Of a stretch of DNA of 64,000 bases, positions 51,406 to 62,100 are shown piece by piece. Origin of the DNA: Sphingobacterium paludis (GTDB lineage Bacteria > Bacteroidota > Bacteroidia > Sphingobacteriales > Sphingobacteriaceae); the NCBI RefSeq assembly GCF_004364125.1, contig NZ_SNZV01000006.1:62001-126000 (forward strand), written 5' to 3'. Numbering within the stretch: position 1 is the first letter of the stretch; each line of letters opens with the position of its first letter. A program made the position numbers and the translations under genes. Under the pieces are notes generated by a model. That model saw only the letters and a list, made by a program, of their open reading frames with translations, had not been told where the DNA came from and did no database searches.

Positions 51406-52059
51406 ATGAGTCTATACAAGCTAGAAGAATATATTGAGACGGGGAATCATCATGATTTGGAAATACTGCTTCGTACGCAACCTGAGCTGTTGCGGGAACA
51501 AACTAGTCATGAAATTTCGCCACTACTCTTGGCCTGCTATTACCATAAGGAGCAAGTGATCAAAACATTACTCAATCACTTAAACACCATTACGATCCAC
51601 GAGGCTTGTGCTATAGGGCTCGCTCCGCAGGTAGAAATGATGTTAAAACAAAAGCCTGACGTCATCGATGAAATTTCTTCGCATGGCTTTACACCATTGG
51701 GGATAGCAACGCATTTCGGGCAGGAAACTGTAGTGCGGATATTGTTGCGCAAGCATGCAGACCCGAATATATGTTCGCAAAATGGCTATCACGTCTATCC
51801 GTTGCACACCGCATTGACCGGGCAATATGATCAAATCAGCAAAATGTTGGTCGAGGCCGGCGCAGAAGTGAATGTGACACAAAACGCCCGCATCAGCCCC
51901 TTGCACATTGCAGCTCAACAAGGAAATATCGAAATGATTATTATTCTACTCGAAAACGGTGCGGATATCACATTGAAAACGGACTTAGGAGCCACCGCCT
52001 CGGACCTTGCGCTTGAAAAAGGATTTAAGGAAATTGCCGAGATACTTCGTATTACGTAG
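51406..52059 (+). CDS. Ankyrin repeat protein
   Basis: A 217-residue protein with about five ankyrin repeats, e.g. HGFTPLGIATHFGQETVVRILLRKHADPN, a diverged copy starting YPLHTALTGQYDQISKMLVEAGAEVN, and ISPLHIAAQQGNIEMIIILLENGAD (repeats quoted only in part). Such repeats bind proteins; no other domain and no signal peptide, so it is probably cytosolic. The ATG at 51406 (MSLYKLEEYI) is preferred to a TTG at 51361. It converges with the DUF2851 gene and overlaps it by 8 nt. Confidence 0.9.
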   Translation: MSLYKLEEYIETGNHHDLEILLRTQPELLREQTSHEISPLLLACYYHKEQVIKTLLNHLNTITIHEACAIGLAPQVEMMLKQKPDVIDEISSHGFTPLGIATHFGQETVVRILLRKHADPNICSQNGYHVYPLHTALTGQYDQISKMLVEAGAEVNVTQNARISPLHIAAQQGNIEMIIILLENGADITLKTDLGATASDLALEKGFKEIAEILRIT

Positions 52060-53332
52060 TCTTTAAAATAGACAATCCGAGCATGCACGACAAGCATCTT
52101 TTCTGATCGCAATACTTCTTTTTCAATAATAGCAAGCCTTGCGAATCTGCTGCGGACTCCGCGCTGTAGCCACGATCGTGGTACAAGCGTACAACCGCAT
52201 TATCCTCCGCGCCTAAACTTTCTAACCACGATAGCGCGCTATGCTGTAGCGCTTCCAAGCCCATCGCTTTCGCAAAAGCGAAGACGACAGGCGCAAATGC
52301 ATTAATCACCAGGTGGCTCCTAAACCTGTGCGATAATGCGACGGTATGTGGCGCTGTACATTTGGTAAATCGATAATGATTTTTCCAGTATTCGTTTATC
52401 GGATATTGCTGCAAAAGCTGAAAAAGCTCATCTACGGAGCTACATCTTAAAATCTCTTCGAAGAGGTAAGGCTTTGCGCAATACATTGCGGCGAGCTGCG
52501 CCAAACGAAAGGTAGGAAAGTTTGCGGGCCTCATGCGTAGAAACTTCCATTCAAATGCCTGCAATTGATCCAAACCATGTAGGCCTTTCAAATATTGGTA
52601 TTCGCCACGGAGCCGCCGCAGGTAATCATCATCTACAGCATTGCCCAAAAACCCGGCTTGCCCGAAGAAAATTGCATCCGTTTTAAATGGATCGTTTTGG
52701 TAGCGTCTTATGATATTTAAGTCAATCAGTCGGGCAAACTGCATAAATACGTCGGCGTTTACCTTGCTGCCAAAACTTCGCGCCAATAAAATAAAAAGGA
52801 TACGTTCCCAATTATCATTCGTTTCCAGCATCAGCTCTTTAATGCGGCTAAACTTATCTTCCAACCTTTCCACAAGCAGACGCTCCAACATATTGCGTTT
52901 GATAAGGGGCGATATCCCGCGAAGATGCTTCTCACAAGGGATCCATGACATATTGCACATGATTTCCTGGTAATTAACCAACAACGAAGGCGAAAGCAAC
53001 TCTCCGATGCACAAACATGGGATACGTGTGCCGTCTTGCCGATACGTCTGAACGGCATTCGTATATACCACATGAAGAACAACAGTATTATACGCCGCGT
53101 CTTTGTTATGTTGGTGTTTGAACCAGTCAGCCCCATTGACATGGAGTTCCACATGCCCAAACCAGAACTGCCCGGCAATATACACCTGTGCATATAGAAA
53201 ATCCGGACCTGCGTCTCGGTTAATCTCACCTACAAGATCAATCTTAATTTCTTCACCATCTGTGCTATAAAGTTCTAATTGGTTAAAAAGCCTAAATTGC
53301 CAGATGAAGTGTAACAATTCTTCTGCAACCAT
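52052..53332 (-). CDS. DUF2851 family protein
   Basis: A 426-residue protein typical of DUF2851 (EELLHFIWQFRLFN at the start, GEINRDAGPDFLYAQVYI near 35, FGHVELHVNGADWFKHQH near 58, ILFILLARSFGSKVN near 180). It ends in a Cys cluster CDQKRCLSC, perhaps metal-binding. Function is not known; the family is largely restricted to Bacteroidota. Start ATG at 53332. Confidence 0.9.
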   Translation of the reverse strand: MVAEELLHFIWQFRLFNQLELYSTDGEEIKIDLVGEINRDAGPDFLYAQVYIAGQFWFGHVELHVNGADWFKHQHNKDAAYNTVVLHVVYTNAVQTYRQDGTRIPCLCIGELLSPSLLVNYQEIMCNMSWIPCEKHLRGISPLIKRNMLERLLVERLEDKFSRIKELMLETNDNWERILFILLARSFGSKVNADVFMQFARLIDLNIIRRYQNDPFKTDAIFFGQAGFLGNAVDDDYLRRLRGEYQYLKGLHGLDQLQAFEWKFLRMRPANFPTFRLAQLAAMYCAKPYLFEEILRCSSVDELFQLLQQYPINEYWKNHYRFTKCTAPHTVALSHRFRSHLVINAFAPVVFAFAKAMGLEALQHSALSWLESLGAEDNAVVRLYHDRGYSAESAADSQGLLLLKKKYCDQKRCLSCMLGLSILKTT

Positions 53333-53416
53333 AGGTTAAATATAAAAATATTCCAGTAAATAGTCAAGAGAAATATTGCGGTATAATTTTGGATGTATTG
53401 TGGATAAAGCATAGTT

Positions 53417-54295
53417 ATGAATAAATACGCTAAGAAATTACGGGCTTCAAAAAATTTTAGGCATAAGGAGTTTGCCACCGATATCGCTACCGAGATAGAT
53501 CCAGCATTTGCTACCGATGAGTTGAAGAAAATTCGCAAGAAGCTAGCAAAGCTACAGGATATGATGTATGCGCACAACCGCTACAACGTATTGATATGTC
53601 TACAAGGCATGGACACCGCCGGTAAAGACAGCCTAATACGCGAATTGTTTAAAGATTTTAATGCGCGAGGTGTGGAAGTAAAAAGCTTTAAAACACCGAC
53701 CTCATTGGAGCTGCAGCACGATTACCTTTGGCGACATGCGATCAATCTGCCTGCGAAAGGTAAGTTCGGCGTTTTCAACCGAACACATTATGAAAACGTA
53801 TTGGTTACCCGCGTGCACCCGAACTATTTATTGAATGAACACATTCCCGGTATTGAAGATGTTGCGTCTATTCCGAAGTCCTTTTGGAAAGACCGTTATC
53901 AGCAAATCAACGCCTTCGAAAAACTGCAGACGGATAATAAGATGATCATCTTAAAATTCTATCTGCATTTAAGCAAGGATGAGCAGAAACGCAGGTTGCT
54001 ACGTCGCATCGAAAAGGGTCAACACAACTGGAAGTTTTCGCCAGCAGATCTCAGTGAAAGGAAGCTTTGGGATACCTATATGGACTGTTATGAAGATACC
54101 ATCCAGCACACCAGCAAACCCAATGCTCCCTGGTACATTATACCGGCAGACAACAAAGCGGTTGCTCGATACTTAGTCGCCAACATCCTCTTGGAGACCC
54201 TCAGCAAATTTAAAGACATCAGCTACCCGGTACTTGATGATGAAATCCAAGAGCAATTGAATCATTACAGAAAGGAGCTGCAAAATGAATCCTGA
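53417..54295 (+). CDS. Polyphosphate kinase 2 family protein
   Basis: A 292-residue PPK2 protein with one PPK2 domain: Walker A GMDTAGKDS near residue 65, Walker B-like VFNRTHYENVL near 118, and a lid region RIEKGQHNWKFSPADLSERKLW near 195. PPK2 enzymes use polyphosphate to phosphorylate nucleoside mono- or diphosphates; class III (AMP/ADP) is likely from length and motifs but not proven. A -7 box TAATTTTG lies at 53384-53391. It converges with the SDR gene. Confidence 0.92.
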   Translation: MNKYAKKLRASKNFRHKEFATDIATEIDPAFATDELKKIRKKLAKLQDMMYAHNRYNVLICLQGMDTAGKDSLIRELFKDFNARGVEVKSFKTPTSLELQHDYLWRHAINLPAKGKFGVFNRTHYENVLVTRVHPNYLLNEHIPGIEDVASIPKSFWKDRYQQINAFEKLQTDNKMIILKFYLHLSKDEQKRRLLRRIEKGQHNWKFSPADLSERKLWDTYMDCYEDTIQHTSKPNAPWYIIPADNKAVARYLVANILLETLSKFKDISYPVLDDEIQEQLNHYRKELQNES

Positions 54296-54318
54296 GGATT
54301 TCATCAGCATTTCACCAG

Positions 54319-55107
54319 CTATAAAAACCCTATACTTGCACCTCCATCCAATGGAATAGCTGTACCCGTAAGAAACGAAGAATAATCAGATGCCAGAAAC
54401 GCTACTAAATTGCCGTATTCTTCGGCTTTGCCTAACCGCCCCATCGGGATAGCCGATAGACGTGCTTCTTTAATATCGGAAAAAGGGACGCTTCGCTTAT
54501 CCGCTTGCATTTGCATGAGCGATTGAAGCCTGTCAGTATCAAAAAATCCGGTAAGTATAGTATTTACCGTGATGTTGTCTTTGGCCACTTCCGATGCCAG
54601 TGATTTGCTCCAACTCGCTAGCGCGGTTCGCATGGTATTGGATAGCACAAGCTCTGCACTTGGCTCTTTTACGGTCATCGACGACACGTTGATCACGCGA
54701 CCGAAATGTTGCTTCCGCATGTGCGGGATGGCTAGGGTTGTCGTCCATACAGCGTTCTGGAACAATAAATCAAATGCTTGTTGGTAGTCGTGCTCGCCCT
54801 TTGAAAAGATATTTCCTGCAACGGGGCCATTGGTATTATTGATTAAAATATCAACTTGCTCCTTCGCAAAAAAGTCTTTCATCGTGCTTTTGTGTGCTTC
54901 GTAGTCGTTAAAATCGGTCAATAGATAGCGATGATGCTGCCCTTCGCTCGTATCCAATTCTTTAACGACCGCTTGAAGCTTGTCCTCATTTCTTGCCATC
55001 AATATGACATCTGCTCCGCAAGAGGCCAATACGGTGGCTATCCCCTTCCCTATGCCGGCGGTGGCTCCGCCTACTAATACTTTTTTTCCTATTAATGATA
55101 TATGCAT
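54319..55107 (-). CDS. Short-chain dehydrogenase/reductase lacking the usual Tyr-Lys pair
   Basis: A 262-residue Rossmann-fold SDR: GGATAGIGKGIA (dinucleotide loop, about 13), NNTNGPVAGN (about 90) and NVSSM (catalytic Ser region, about 140), with a typical C-terminal LASDYSSFLTGTAIPLDGG. At the active site the usual Y-x-x-x-K reads SNTMR (about residues 155-159), so both catalytic Tyr and Lys are missing. It is either a diverged oxidoreductase subfamily or non-catalytic. It lies 8 nt after the Nramp-UspA gene, so the two form an operon. Confidence 0.85.
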   Translation of the reverse strand: MHISLIGKKVLVGGATAGIGKGIATVLASCGADVILMARNEDKLQAVVKELDTSEGQHHRYLLTDFNDYEAHKSTMKDFFAKEQVDILINNTNGPVAGNIFSKGEHDYQQAFDLLFQNAVWTTTLAIPHMRKQHFGRVINVSSMTVKEPSAELVLSNTMRTALASWSKSLASEVAKDNITVNTILTGFFDTDRLQSLMQMQADKRSVPFSDIKEARLSAIPMGRLGKAEEYGNLVAFLASDYSSFLTGTAIPLDGGASIGFL

Positions 55108-55115
55108 AACAATTT

Positions 55116-57029
55116 TTATTGTGCAATTAAAACCGGAATGTTAACTGCATGTCTTAATTTATTTACCGTTTCACCAAATATAATGTCTTTTACACCGGTG
55201 TGTCCATGACTTCCTACAATCAGCAGATCAGCACCATAGTCCAAGCAACATGCTTTTATAGCTTTGATCCGATTGTTGTAGCCTAATGTGTAGCGCACCT
55301 CATAGTGCTGCTGCGCCAGAAAATCTGCATATCGTTTCACTCTGGCTAAATCTTCACGGGTTTCAAAATCATCGCTGTGCCCACCAGTGTATTTCACGCC
55401 TGCACTTTCCACCACGTGGATTAAAATGAGCTTGCACGTATGCGGATTGTATTGAAGAACTTGATTGATAACGTGCTCATCGGATTTTGAAAAGTCCAGT
55501 GCTAAAAGTATAGTACGAAAGGAGGATGCAGGCTTAAATTGCAGCTCTTCAAACGACGTGTGCACATCAACTTTCGTGGGCCTTAATTTAGCGATCCACG
55601 GATACACGACTGTCATCACCAGTAACACCAGTAAGCCTACAGCGGCGGCAACGAGGAGGATCTGCAAAAAAACATTGTCGATATGTGCGAGCCAGCCGGT
55701 CACCTCTTCAAAAACCAATTGAAAATTTAATACGGCGATGACAATAGCAATGAGCCAGCTAAAAAACTTTAGATAAGGGCCAATCACGAATTGCCCCATC
55801 TTTTCCTTATCGCTAACGAAGTGAATCAACGGAATCACGGCAAACGCCAGTTGCATACTCAATAACACTTGGGAGAATAGCAACATCTGCCCTACTTCCT
55901 TATCACCAAATAGGAGGATAACGATAACGGCCGGAACAATAGCTAATAAGCGGGTAAGCAAGCGCCGTAATAGTGGGCTGATGCGCAAGCGCAGGTAACC
56001 TTCCATGACAATTTGCCCAGCCAGTGTACCGGTAATTGTGGAGCTCTGGCCAGCCAAAATGAGCGCTATAGCAAAGAGCTTTGGTGCCCATTCCGATCCT
56101 AAGGTAGAGCCTAGCAGTCGATAGGCATCCTGTAACTCTGCCACGTCATGCATTCCATTGTTATGGAAAACAGATGCCGCTAAAATGAGAATGGCAGCAT
56201 TGACCAAAAAGGCAATGTTCAAAGCGATAGCGCTGTCCAGAAAGTTATATTTCAACGCCCGCCGGATGGACGGAGCTGTCTTTTCGATCTTCCGTGTCTG
56301 CACGAGGGCAGAATGCAAATATAAATTATGCGGCATGACGGTGGCCCCGATAATACCGATCGCAATATACAATGCCGCATTGTTTGGCAAAGATGGTACA
56401 AAGCCTTGTATCACCTCTCCAAATTGCGGTTGTGCAAAAAACATCTCCACCAAAAAACACATACCTATCAACGTGACGAGGCCAACGATAAAAAGCTCCA
56501 GCTTGCGCATACCTAGCCGCTGGAGATAAAGCAGTAAAAAGGTATCTGCAAAGCTGATCAACACGCCCCACAGGATATCGATGCCAAACAGCAGGTTGAG
56601 GCCGATAGCCATACCCAACACTTCGGCCAGATCGCAAGCCGCAATGGCAAGTTCGGCCAACGCATATAAGGCGAAATTCATCCGTTTGGGATATATCTCT
56701 CGATTACATTGTGCTAAATCTTTTCCGCGTACAATACCTAAGCGCGTACACAAGCTCTGTAGCAGTAGTGCCATCAAATTGCTCATCAGCAAAACCCATA
56801 ACAATGCATAGCCAAACTGACTGCCGCCAGCAAGGTCAGTTGCCCAGTTCCCCGGATCCATATAGCCCACACTGATAAGATACGCAGGGCCAAAAAAACT
56901 AAGCAGACGTTTAAATTTTGATTTTCCTTGATGTACCTCTACACTCCCATGTACATCGTCTAACGACTTCGTGTGCTGCCCATCCTTCATGACGTGTAAT
57001 TTACCGAACTTTCCATAAATTACCATCAT
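55116..57029 (-). CDS. Nramp-family divalent metal transporter fused to a C-terminal UspA domain
   Basis: A 637-residue protein. Residues about 45-450 form the Nramp/MntH core of 11 helices with DPGNWATD near residue 58 and MPHNLYLHS near 230. Residues about 505-637 are a universal stress protein domain (RTILLALDFSKS... GSHGHTGVKDIIFGETVNKLRH, ATP-binding loop). The transporter imports Mn2+ or related metals with protons; the UspA part would sit in the cytosol and could couple transport to nucleotide state. ATG choices at 57029 and 57026 (a TTG at 57032 is less likely). Upstream lies repeat copy 2. Confidence 0.9.
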   Translation of the reverse strand: MMVIYGKFGKLHVMKDGQHTKSLDDVHGSVEVHQGKSKFKRLLSFFGPAYLISVGYMDPGNWATDLAGGSQFGYALLWVLLMSNLMALLLQSLCTRLGIVRGKDLAQCNREIYPKRMNFALYALAELAIAACDLAEVLGMAIGLNLLFGIDILWGVLISFADTFLLLYLQRLGMRKLELFIVGLVTLIGMCFLVEMFFAQPQFGEVIQGFVPSLPNNAALYIAIGIIGATVMPHNLYLHSALVQTRKIEKTAPSIRRALKYNFLDSAIALNIAFLVNAAILILAASVFHNNGMHDVAELQDAYRLLGSTLGSEWAPKLFAIALILAGQSSTITGTLAGQIVMEGYLRLRISPLLRRLLTRLLAIVPAVIVILLFGDKEVGQMLLFSQVLLSMQLAFAVIPLIHFVSDKEKMGQFVIGPYLKFFSWLIAIVIAVLNFQLVFEEVTGWLAHIDNVFLQILLVAAAVGLLVLLVMTVVYPWIAKLRPTKVDVHTSFEELQFKPASSFRTILLALDFSKSDEHVINQVLQYNPHTCKLILIHVVESAGVKYTGGHSDDFETREDLARVKRYADFLAQQHYEVRYTLGYNNRIKAIKACCLDYGADLLIVGSHGHTGVKDIIFGETVNKLRHAVNIPVLIAQ

Positions 57030-57085
57030 CAAAAAGCATAATGCGAAAATATTTAAACTCGTTTTTAGCTATCTCCTAAAAAAAT

Positions 57086-57245
57086 GATGCTGTCTAAAAA
57101 GTGATTAGTTTTCGTCATCGAGAAGGAGTGACGACCACCAAGCAATCTTAGCAAACACAATGCAGATTGGTTTCCTTCGGCGGTCGTCATACTTCCTCGC
57201 TATGGCGCAATTTGAAGTTAATCAATTGTCTTTTTAGATATCCTC
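57086..57245. repeat. Interspersed repeat, copy 2 (terminal inverted repeats, internal palindrome)
   Basis: A 160-bp element with terminal repeats GATGCTGTCTAAAAAG (57086-57101) and CTTTTTAGATATCCTC (57230-57245; 13 of 16 match inverted). The interior contains an imperfect palindrome around CGTCATCGAGAAGGAGTGAC, with the arms GACCACCAAGCAATCT and AGATTGGTTTCCTTCGGCGGTC, a form common for short interspersed elements in Bacteroidota. It begins 54 bp upstream of the Nramp gene and ends 5 bp after the susD stop codon. Related to copy 1 at 47379. Confidence 0.72.
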
Positions 57246-57250
57246 ATTGT

Positions 57251-59131
57251 TTAATAGCCGGGGTTCTGCACCAGCTTTGTATTTCTATTAATTTCATCAC
57301 GGTGGAAAGATGTGAAATACATCTTATCATTCCAGGCGCGGTTTTCAATACCTGGATCTATTTCGCCCACGGTGTACGTGTAGGAATAGTTATCGGTGTT
57401 ATATCGATAGCGGTTCACTACTTGCCCTGCCTTTAGTCTGCCTTCTATACGGATAAGCGTCGCCTTGCGTCCTAAGGTCTGCGCCGCGATCATCCATCGG
57501 CGTGCATCGAAGTATCGGTGCTCTTCATAAGCGAGCTCTACGCGGCGCTCATTACGATAGCGCGCCCGGAGCGCATCCCCGGCATCTGTTATCGCTGGCA
57601 TCCCAACCCGAAAGCGAATTTTATTCAACCACAACCGCGCTTCGGCCTCTTCGCCTAACTCCATGCAGGCTTCTACATAGTTGAGAACGGCTTCTGTGTA
57701 CCGCAACAGCGGCCAAGGCACACGTTGCCGGGTATTTTGATCGATTATAGCCGGGTCTGCATCAACAAACTTACGGTAGTAATAGCCGGTATACGACCCG
57801 TTCCAATCTTCCACCGGACTGTTCCGTGTGTCCAGCCCATATTGGACAACTTTTGCGCCCGAACTATTGATCACTTCATATTGCCCCGTCTGAATCTGGT
57901 TGAAAGGGTCGCGCTCTTTGACATCATCCGTACGGGGCTTCCAATTGGCGCCATCGTACAAAATACTTGCATACAAACGCGGATCCCGATTTTGATAGGG
58001 AGCTGCCCTATGCGCTGGATTGTTCCAATCAAAGCGTGCCCCATCCGTCATTTCGTAATCATCCACCAAAAGTTGCGTAGGCGTATTTCCCGCCCAATTA
58101 TGGTAGCCGTTGGGGCCATTATCACGCCCGACCCAACCGCCGCGCTCATCTTTGAGGTCGTTAAAAAAGCGTCCCAAGATCAGATCGCTCTTGGCGGCAG
58201 CATCGCCTAATGTACTACCTCCGCCCATAGCGATAGACCGGTAATTTTCTGTCCCCTCGTCCACAGTAGCCTTTTCGGTCAAATCCAGCTTGTACGCGTA
58301 CTCCGTATGATCGAGAACAGCCTTAGATGCCTGTTTGGCCAAGTTCCATCGCTCCGTTCTGCTGCCGGATGCATAGCCGATAAATGCTGGATTTGCATAG
58401 CCATTGATCAGTGTTGATTTCGATTTGGCAGTGGCATTGTCGTGCAGGTCGCTAGCCGCATACGTCAATACGCGGGCTTTGAGGGCTAATGCGGCAACAT
58501 CATTTATCCGACCGTCCACTTTAGCCACGCCATCTAAGAGTAATGCTGCAGAATCACAATCGTTAACAATGAAATCGACGCAGGCGGCGTACGTATCACG
58601 CGGACGGGAATGATCTGTATCCTCCAGCTTAAATGTAAAATTGATCAGCGGAACCCCGCCATAGGTGCGCAAAAGTTGTTGGTAGAAATAGCCCCGCAAA
58701 AAGTACGCTTCGCCCAATAGCCGATTAGCCCGTGCCTGATCATCAAACTGCGGATTTCGCAAATTGGCAATGGCGATGTTCGCAGCGCGGATGCGAATAT
58801 ACATCTGCTCGTAGCTGTAAGTGTCCATAAGCCGTCCCTGATCGGCATCGTTAGCACGTCCTTCCGTAACCGTATTGATACCTCGACCAGGATGCGTAAA
58901 CAAAGCTTCATCGGTCAACGAGGCCATCTGTTCCTCATAAAATCCCCCTACCCCAAATCCGTTGTATATTTCAAAAACAAATGCTTCCGCTAAAGCAGCA
59001 TTTTGCCACACCAATTCATTAGGGACTTCTTCCAAAGGTTGCGTGCTTACAAAGTCATCGTTGCACGCTGTAGCTAGAACCAGCGCTAATGCTGCGCCTA
59101 TAAAATATCTTAATGTGTTCATGTATTCCAT
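57251..59131 (-). CDS. SusD/RagB-type outer-membrane nutrient-binding lipoprotein
   Basis: A 626-residue lipoprotein with lipobox LVLATAC at residues 17-23, so Cys23 is acylated. The TPR-like helical segment is visible (RANRLLGEAYFLRGYFYQQLLRTYGGVPL in parts, about residue 135) and the C-terminal RagB region with VELAYEEHRYFDARRW. It forms the lid of the SusC transporter and binds glycan or peptide outside the cell. SusC lies 3 nt upstream. No enzyme or sensor gene nearby shows the substrate. A GTG/ATG alternative at 59122 (MNTLRYF) is possible. Confidence 0.95.
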   Translation of the reverse strand: MEYMNTLRYFIGAALALVLATACNDDFVSTQPLEEVPNELVWQNAALAEAFVFEIYNGFGVGGFYEEQMASLTDEALFTHPGRGINTVTEGRANDADQGRLMDTYSYEQMYIRIRAANIAIANLRNPQFDDQARANRLLGEAYFLRGYFYQQLLRTYGGVPLINFTFKLEDTDHSRPRDTYAACVDFIVNDCDSAALLLDGVAKVDGRINDVAALALKARVLTYAASDLHDNATAKSKSTLINGYANPAFIGYASGSRTERWNLAKQASKAVLDHTEYAYKLDLTEKATVDEGTENYRSIAMGGGSTLGDAAAKSDLILGRFFNDLKDERGGWVGRDNGPNGYHNWAGNTPTQLLVDDYEMTDGARFDWNNPAHRAAPYQNRDPRLYASILYDGANWKPRTDDVKERDPFNQIQTGQYEVINSSGAKVVQYGLDTRNSPVEDWNGSYTGYYYRKFVDADPAIIDQNTRQRVPWPLLRYTEAVLNYVEACMELGEEAEARLWLNKIRFRVGMPAITDAGDALRARYRNERRVELAYEEHRYFDARRWMIAAQTLGRKATLIRIEGRLKAGQVVNRYRYNTDNYSYTYTVGEIDPGIENRAWNDKMYFTSFHRDEINRNTKLVQNPGY

Positions 59132-59134
59132 CGT

Positions 59135-62100
59135 TTAAAATGATACCATTACTCCCCCATTAACCAACCTTGCCTGCGGGTAATACTGCCCCAGCTGATT
59201 CGTTGATTCCGGATCGTATACTTTCAGTTTGCTCCACGTCAAAAGATTCAACCCGCTTACAAAAAGACGCAGGTTACTGATTTTCATCTTCTCCAGCACC
59301 GAAGAAGGAAGGTTGTAACCCAGCTCGACGTTCTTCAATCGAATGTAATCGGTGCTACGCAGCCAGTAGGTATTATTGTTTGAATAGTATTGATCACTCC
59401 GATCCGTGATCCGCGGGTGCTCGCCGCTTGGATTATCTACGGTCCATCGGTTTTCATAGAAGTCCAGCAAATAGTTTCCAATTGCCCCAGATTCATCAGT
59501 AGCCACGCGCAGTTCGCCACCGGTTGCACCCTGAAACAAAATACTGAGGTCGAAATTTTTGTATGTTAAGCCGAGGTTGATCCCTCCCTGAAAGGTAGGA
59601 TCCGTGTTTTTATCGCGGCGCACGCGGTCATTGGGCGTTATTCTTCCATCACCATCGTAGTCAACGTATTTCATGTCTCCAGGTCGTAAGTTGCTCGTGA
59701 TGGCACCATAGTCAATGGTATTGGCGTCGATCTCCGCCTGATCGCGAAACACGCCGTCATAGACGTAATACAATCCGGCATTGATAGCGCGTCCTGTGCT
59801 TTGCTGCCATAGCGGAGCACCCGGTGCCTCATCCCAGAAGATAATTTTATTCTTTGCATAGCCCCCATTGACGGACACACGGTAGCCTACCTCGCCGATC
59901 TTGTCTTGCCAACCTATATTAAATTCCCAGCCGGAATTATCAACTTTCCCTATATTCTCTGCCGGAAGCGTCATTCCACTGCTATGAGGTATCGAGGCGT
60001 TGCGTTGCCAAAGAATACTTTGCCGGCTATTCCTGAAGACATCAAATTCCACATTCATTTTTCCGCTGAATAATTGCAGATCGACGCCGAGATTATAATT
60101 GTTGGCTACTTCCCACGTAATGAACCTATTTGGAACCCGACTTTCAAACAATGATTTTACCACATCACCGCCTATGATATAGCTGCCAAATGCGTAGGTA
60201 GAAAAATATTGGTACTCCTGAAGCGCATCGTCGTAAAAAATATTGTCATTTCCCATCTGTCCGTAGGACGCGCGCAATTTGAAGTAATTGACGACCGGCA
60301 CATTGTCTTTCCAAAAGCTCTCTTCCGAAACCAAATAGCCCAACATCACGCCTGGGAAAAATCCATAGCGCTTGTTTTCGGGAAACATGTATGAACCATC
60401 GTAACGCCACAAAAACTCGCCGATATACTTCCGCTTATAGTTGTAGCCCACACGACCGAAATAATTAAGCCGAGCCCGCTCCCAAGCGCCACCGTTATTA
60501 TCCTTTTCGGCATCGCCACCGGCAAAAAGATAATCGATATCCGTAGAAAGGAAGTACCGTCTGAAAGCGCTTAAATAGTCGTTTCGAATGGTTTCGCGGT
60601 TCACGCCCGCAAGCAAACTCAAGCTATGGTCGCCGATGGTTTTATCATAACTTAGTACGGCACCCATCAAGATATTAAGTTGGTCTTCATCTTCGTGCGT
60701 CAATCGCGGTTCAGCAGGGCCGCGTATGCCCCGCACCAATCGCGGCGTTGTGCCATCATCTTCATAAGCGCCCTGCCAGGTGTATAGATACCAAGGAATT
60801 TCCCAGTTTTTAGTTTTTTTGATATACTTATCTACCGATGCATTTAGCGATAGCTTCAGCCCCTCTACCCAAGGATTTGTAATATCCACCTGTCCATTGG
60901 TTTGCAAATAATACCGTTTATCCCGATTGTATCCGGTTTGGTCGGTGGTGATGACGACCGGATTTTCACCATGTTCAATGTCTGGCCCGGGCATTCCATT
61001 GGGCCAAAAGGCGGGCATGGTTGGGTTTCCCCGCATTAGCATTCGAAAAATTGTGGCGGCAGACTTTGTGGGATAGTTACGGTCTTCCTGTCTTCCCATC
61101 ACGCCAAACTGCGTTTTTATATAGGGATTTATATTGGCATCCAAATTAATCCGAAAATCATACTGCTTGTAGCCAGTAGCGGAATTTTTGTAATAGCCGT
61201 CTTGGTTTTGGTAACCCATTGACAGGAGGTAGCGCATGTCTTCCGAACCGCCATCGATCTGGACATTATGCCTTTGCTGCGGCGACCAATTTTTCAACGT
61301 AGCGCCGTACCAGTCGGTATTGAGGTGCCCCCAAGGATCGTTTCCATTGGCAAAGAGAGCTTTATCTTCTGGCGTAAACGGGGCTTCGAGCGTTGTTCCA
61401 TTCGGACGTTGGTAGTTGCCGCTGGTGTTAAAGCCATTTAATGCGCTGGACCACTCCGAAACGGGGAGCTTAAATATCTCCAGCTCATTCCGCATTTCAG
61501 CATACTGACTGGCGTTGGCAAGCTTAGGAATGACCGTCGGCTGCGAGTACCCTTGATTGAAATTGTAAGACAATTTTGGCTTTCCGGTCTTACCGCGCTT
61601 CGTTGTCACGAGGATGACGCCGTTAGCAGCGCGGGCTCCATAGATTGCCGCAGAGGCATCTTTTAATACCGATATGTTTTCTATCTCGCCAGGATTTAAG
61701 CGCTCGAAACCTCCCTGACGCGCAGGTATGCCATCAATAACGATCAGCGGACCACTATCTCCCAGCGTGTTAGAACCCCTAATTCGGATTGCTGAACCGT
61801 CGTTTCCAGGCTCGGCACTCCCGTTTGTCGCGATTACGCCAGGAACACGTCCTGCAATAGCGTTGGATAGATTGAGCGCCGGGGATTTTTGTAGCTCTTC
61901 TCCTTTTACCGCTACAACTGATCCGGTTACCGTCTCCCGCCGCTGCGTGCCGTAACCTACCACAACAACCTCATCGATGTTGGCGTTGGAAGTAAGCAAC
62001 AGTACGTCTATGGCCGTTCGCCCATTGACCTGCTCGGTCACCGGATCCATCCCCACCATATTGAAATGTAATTGCCCTTGCGCAGGTACATTTGGCAGTT

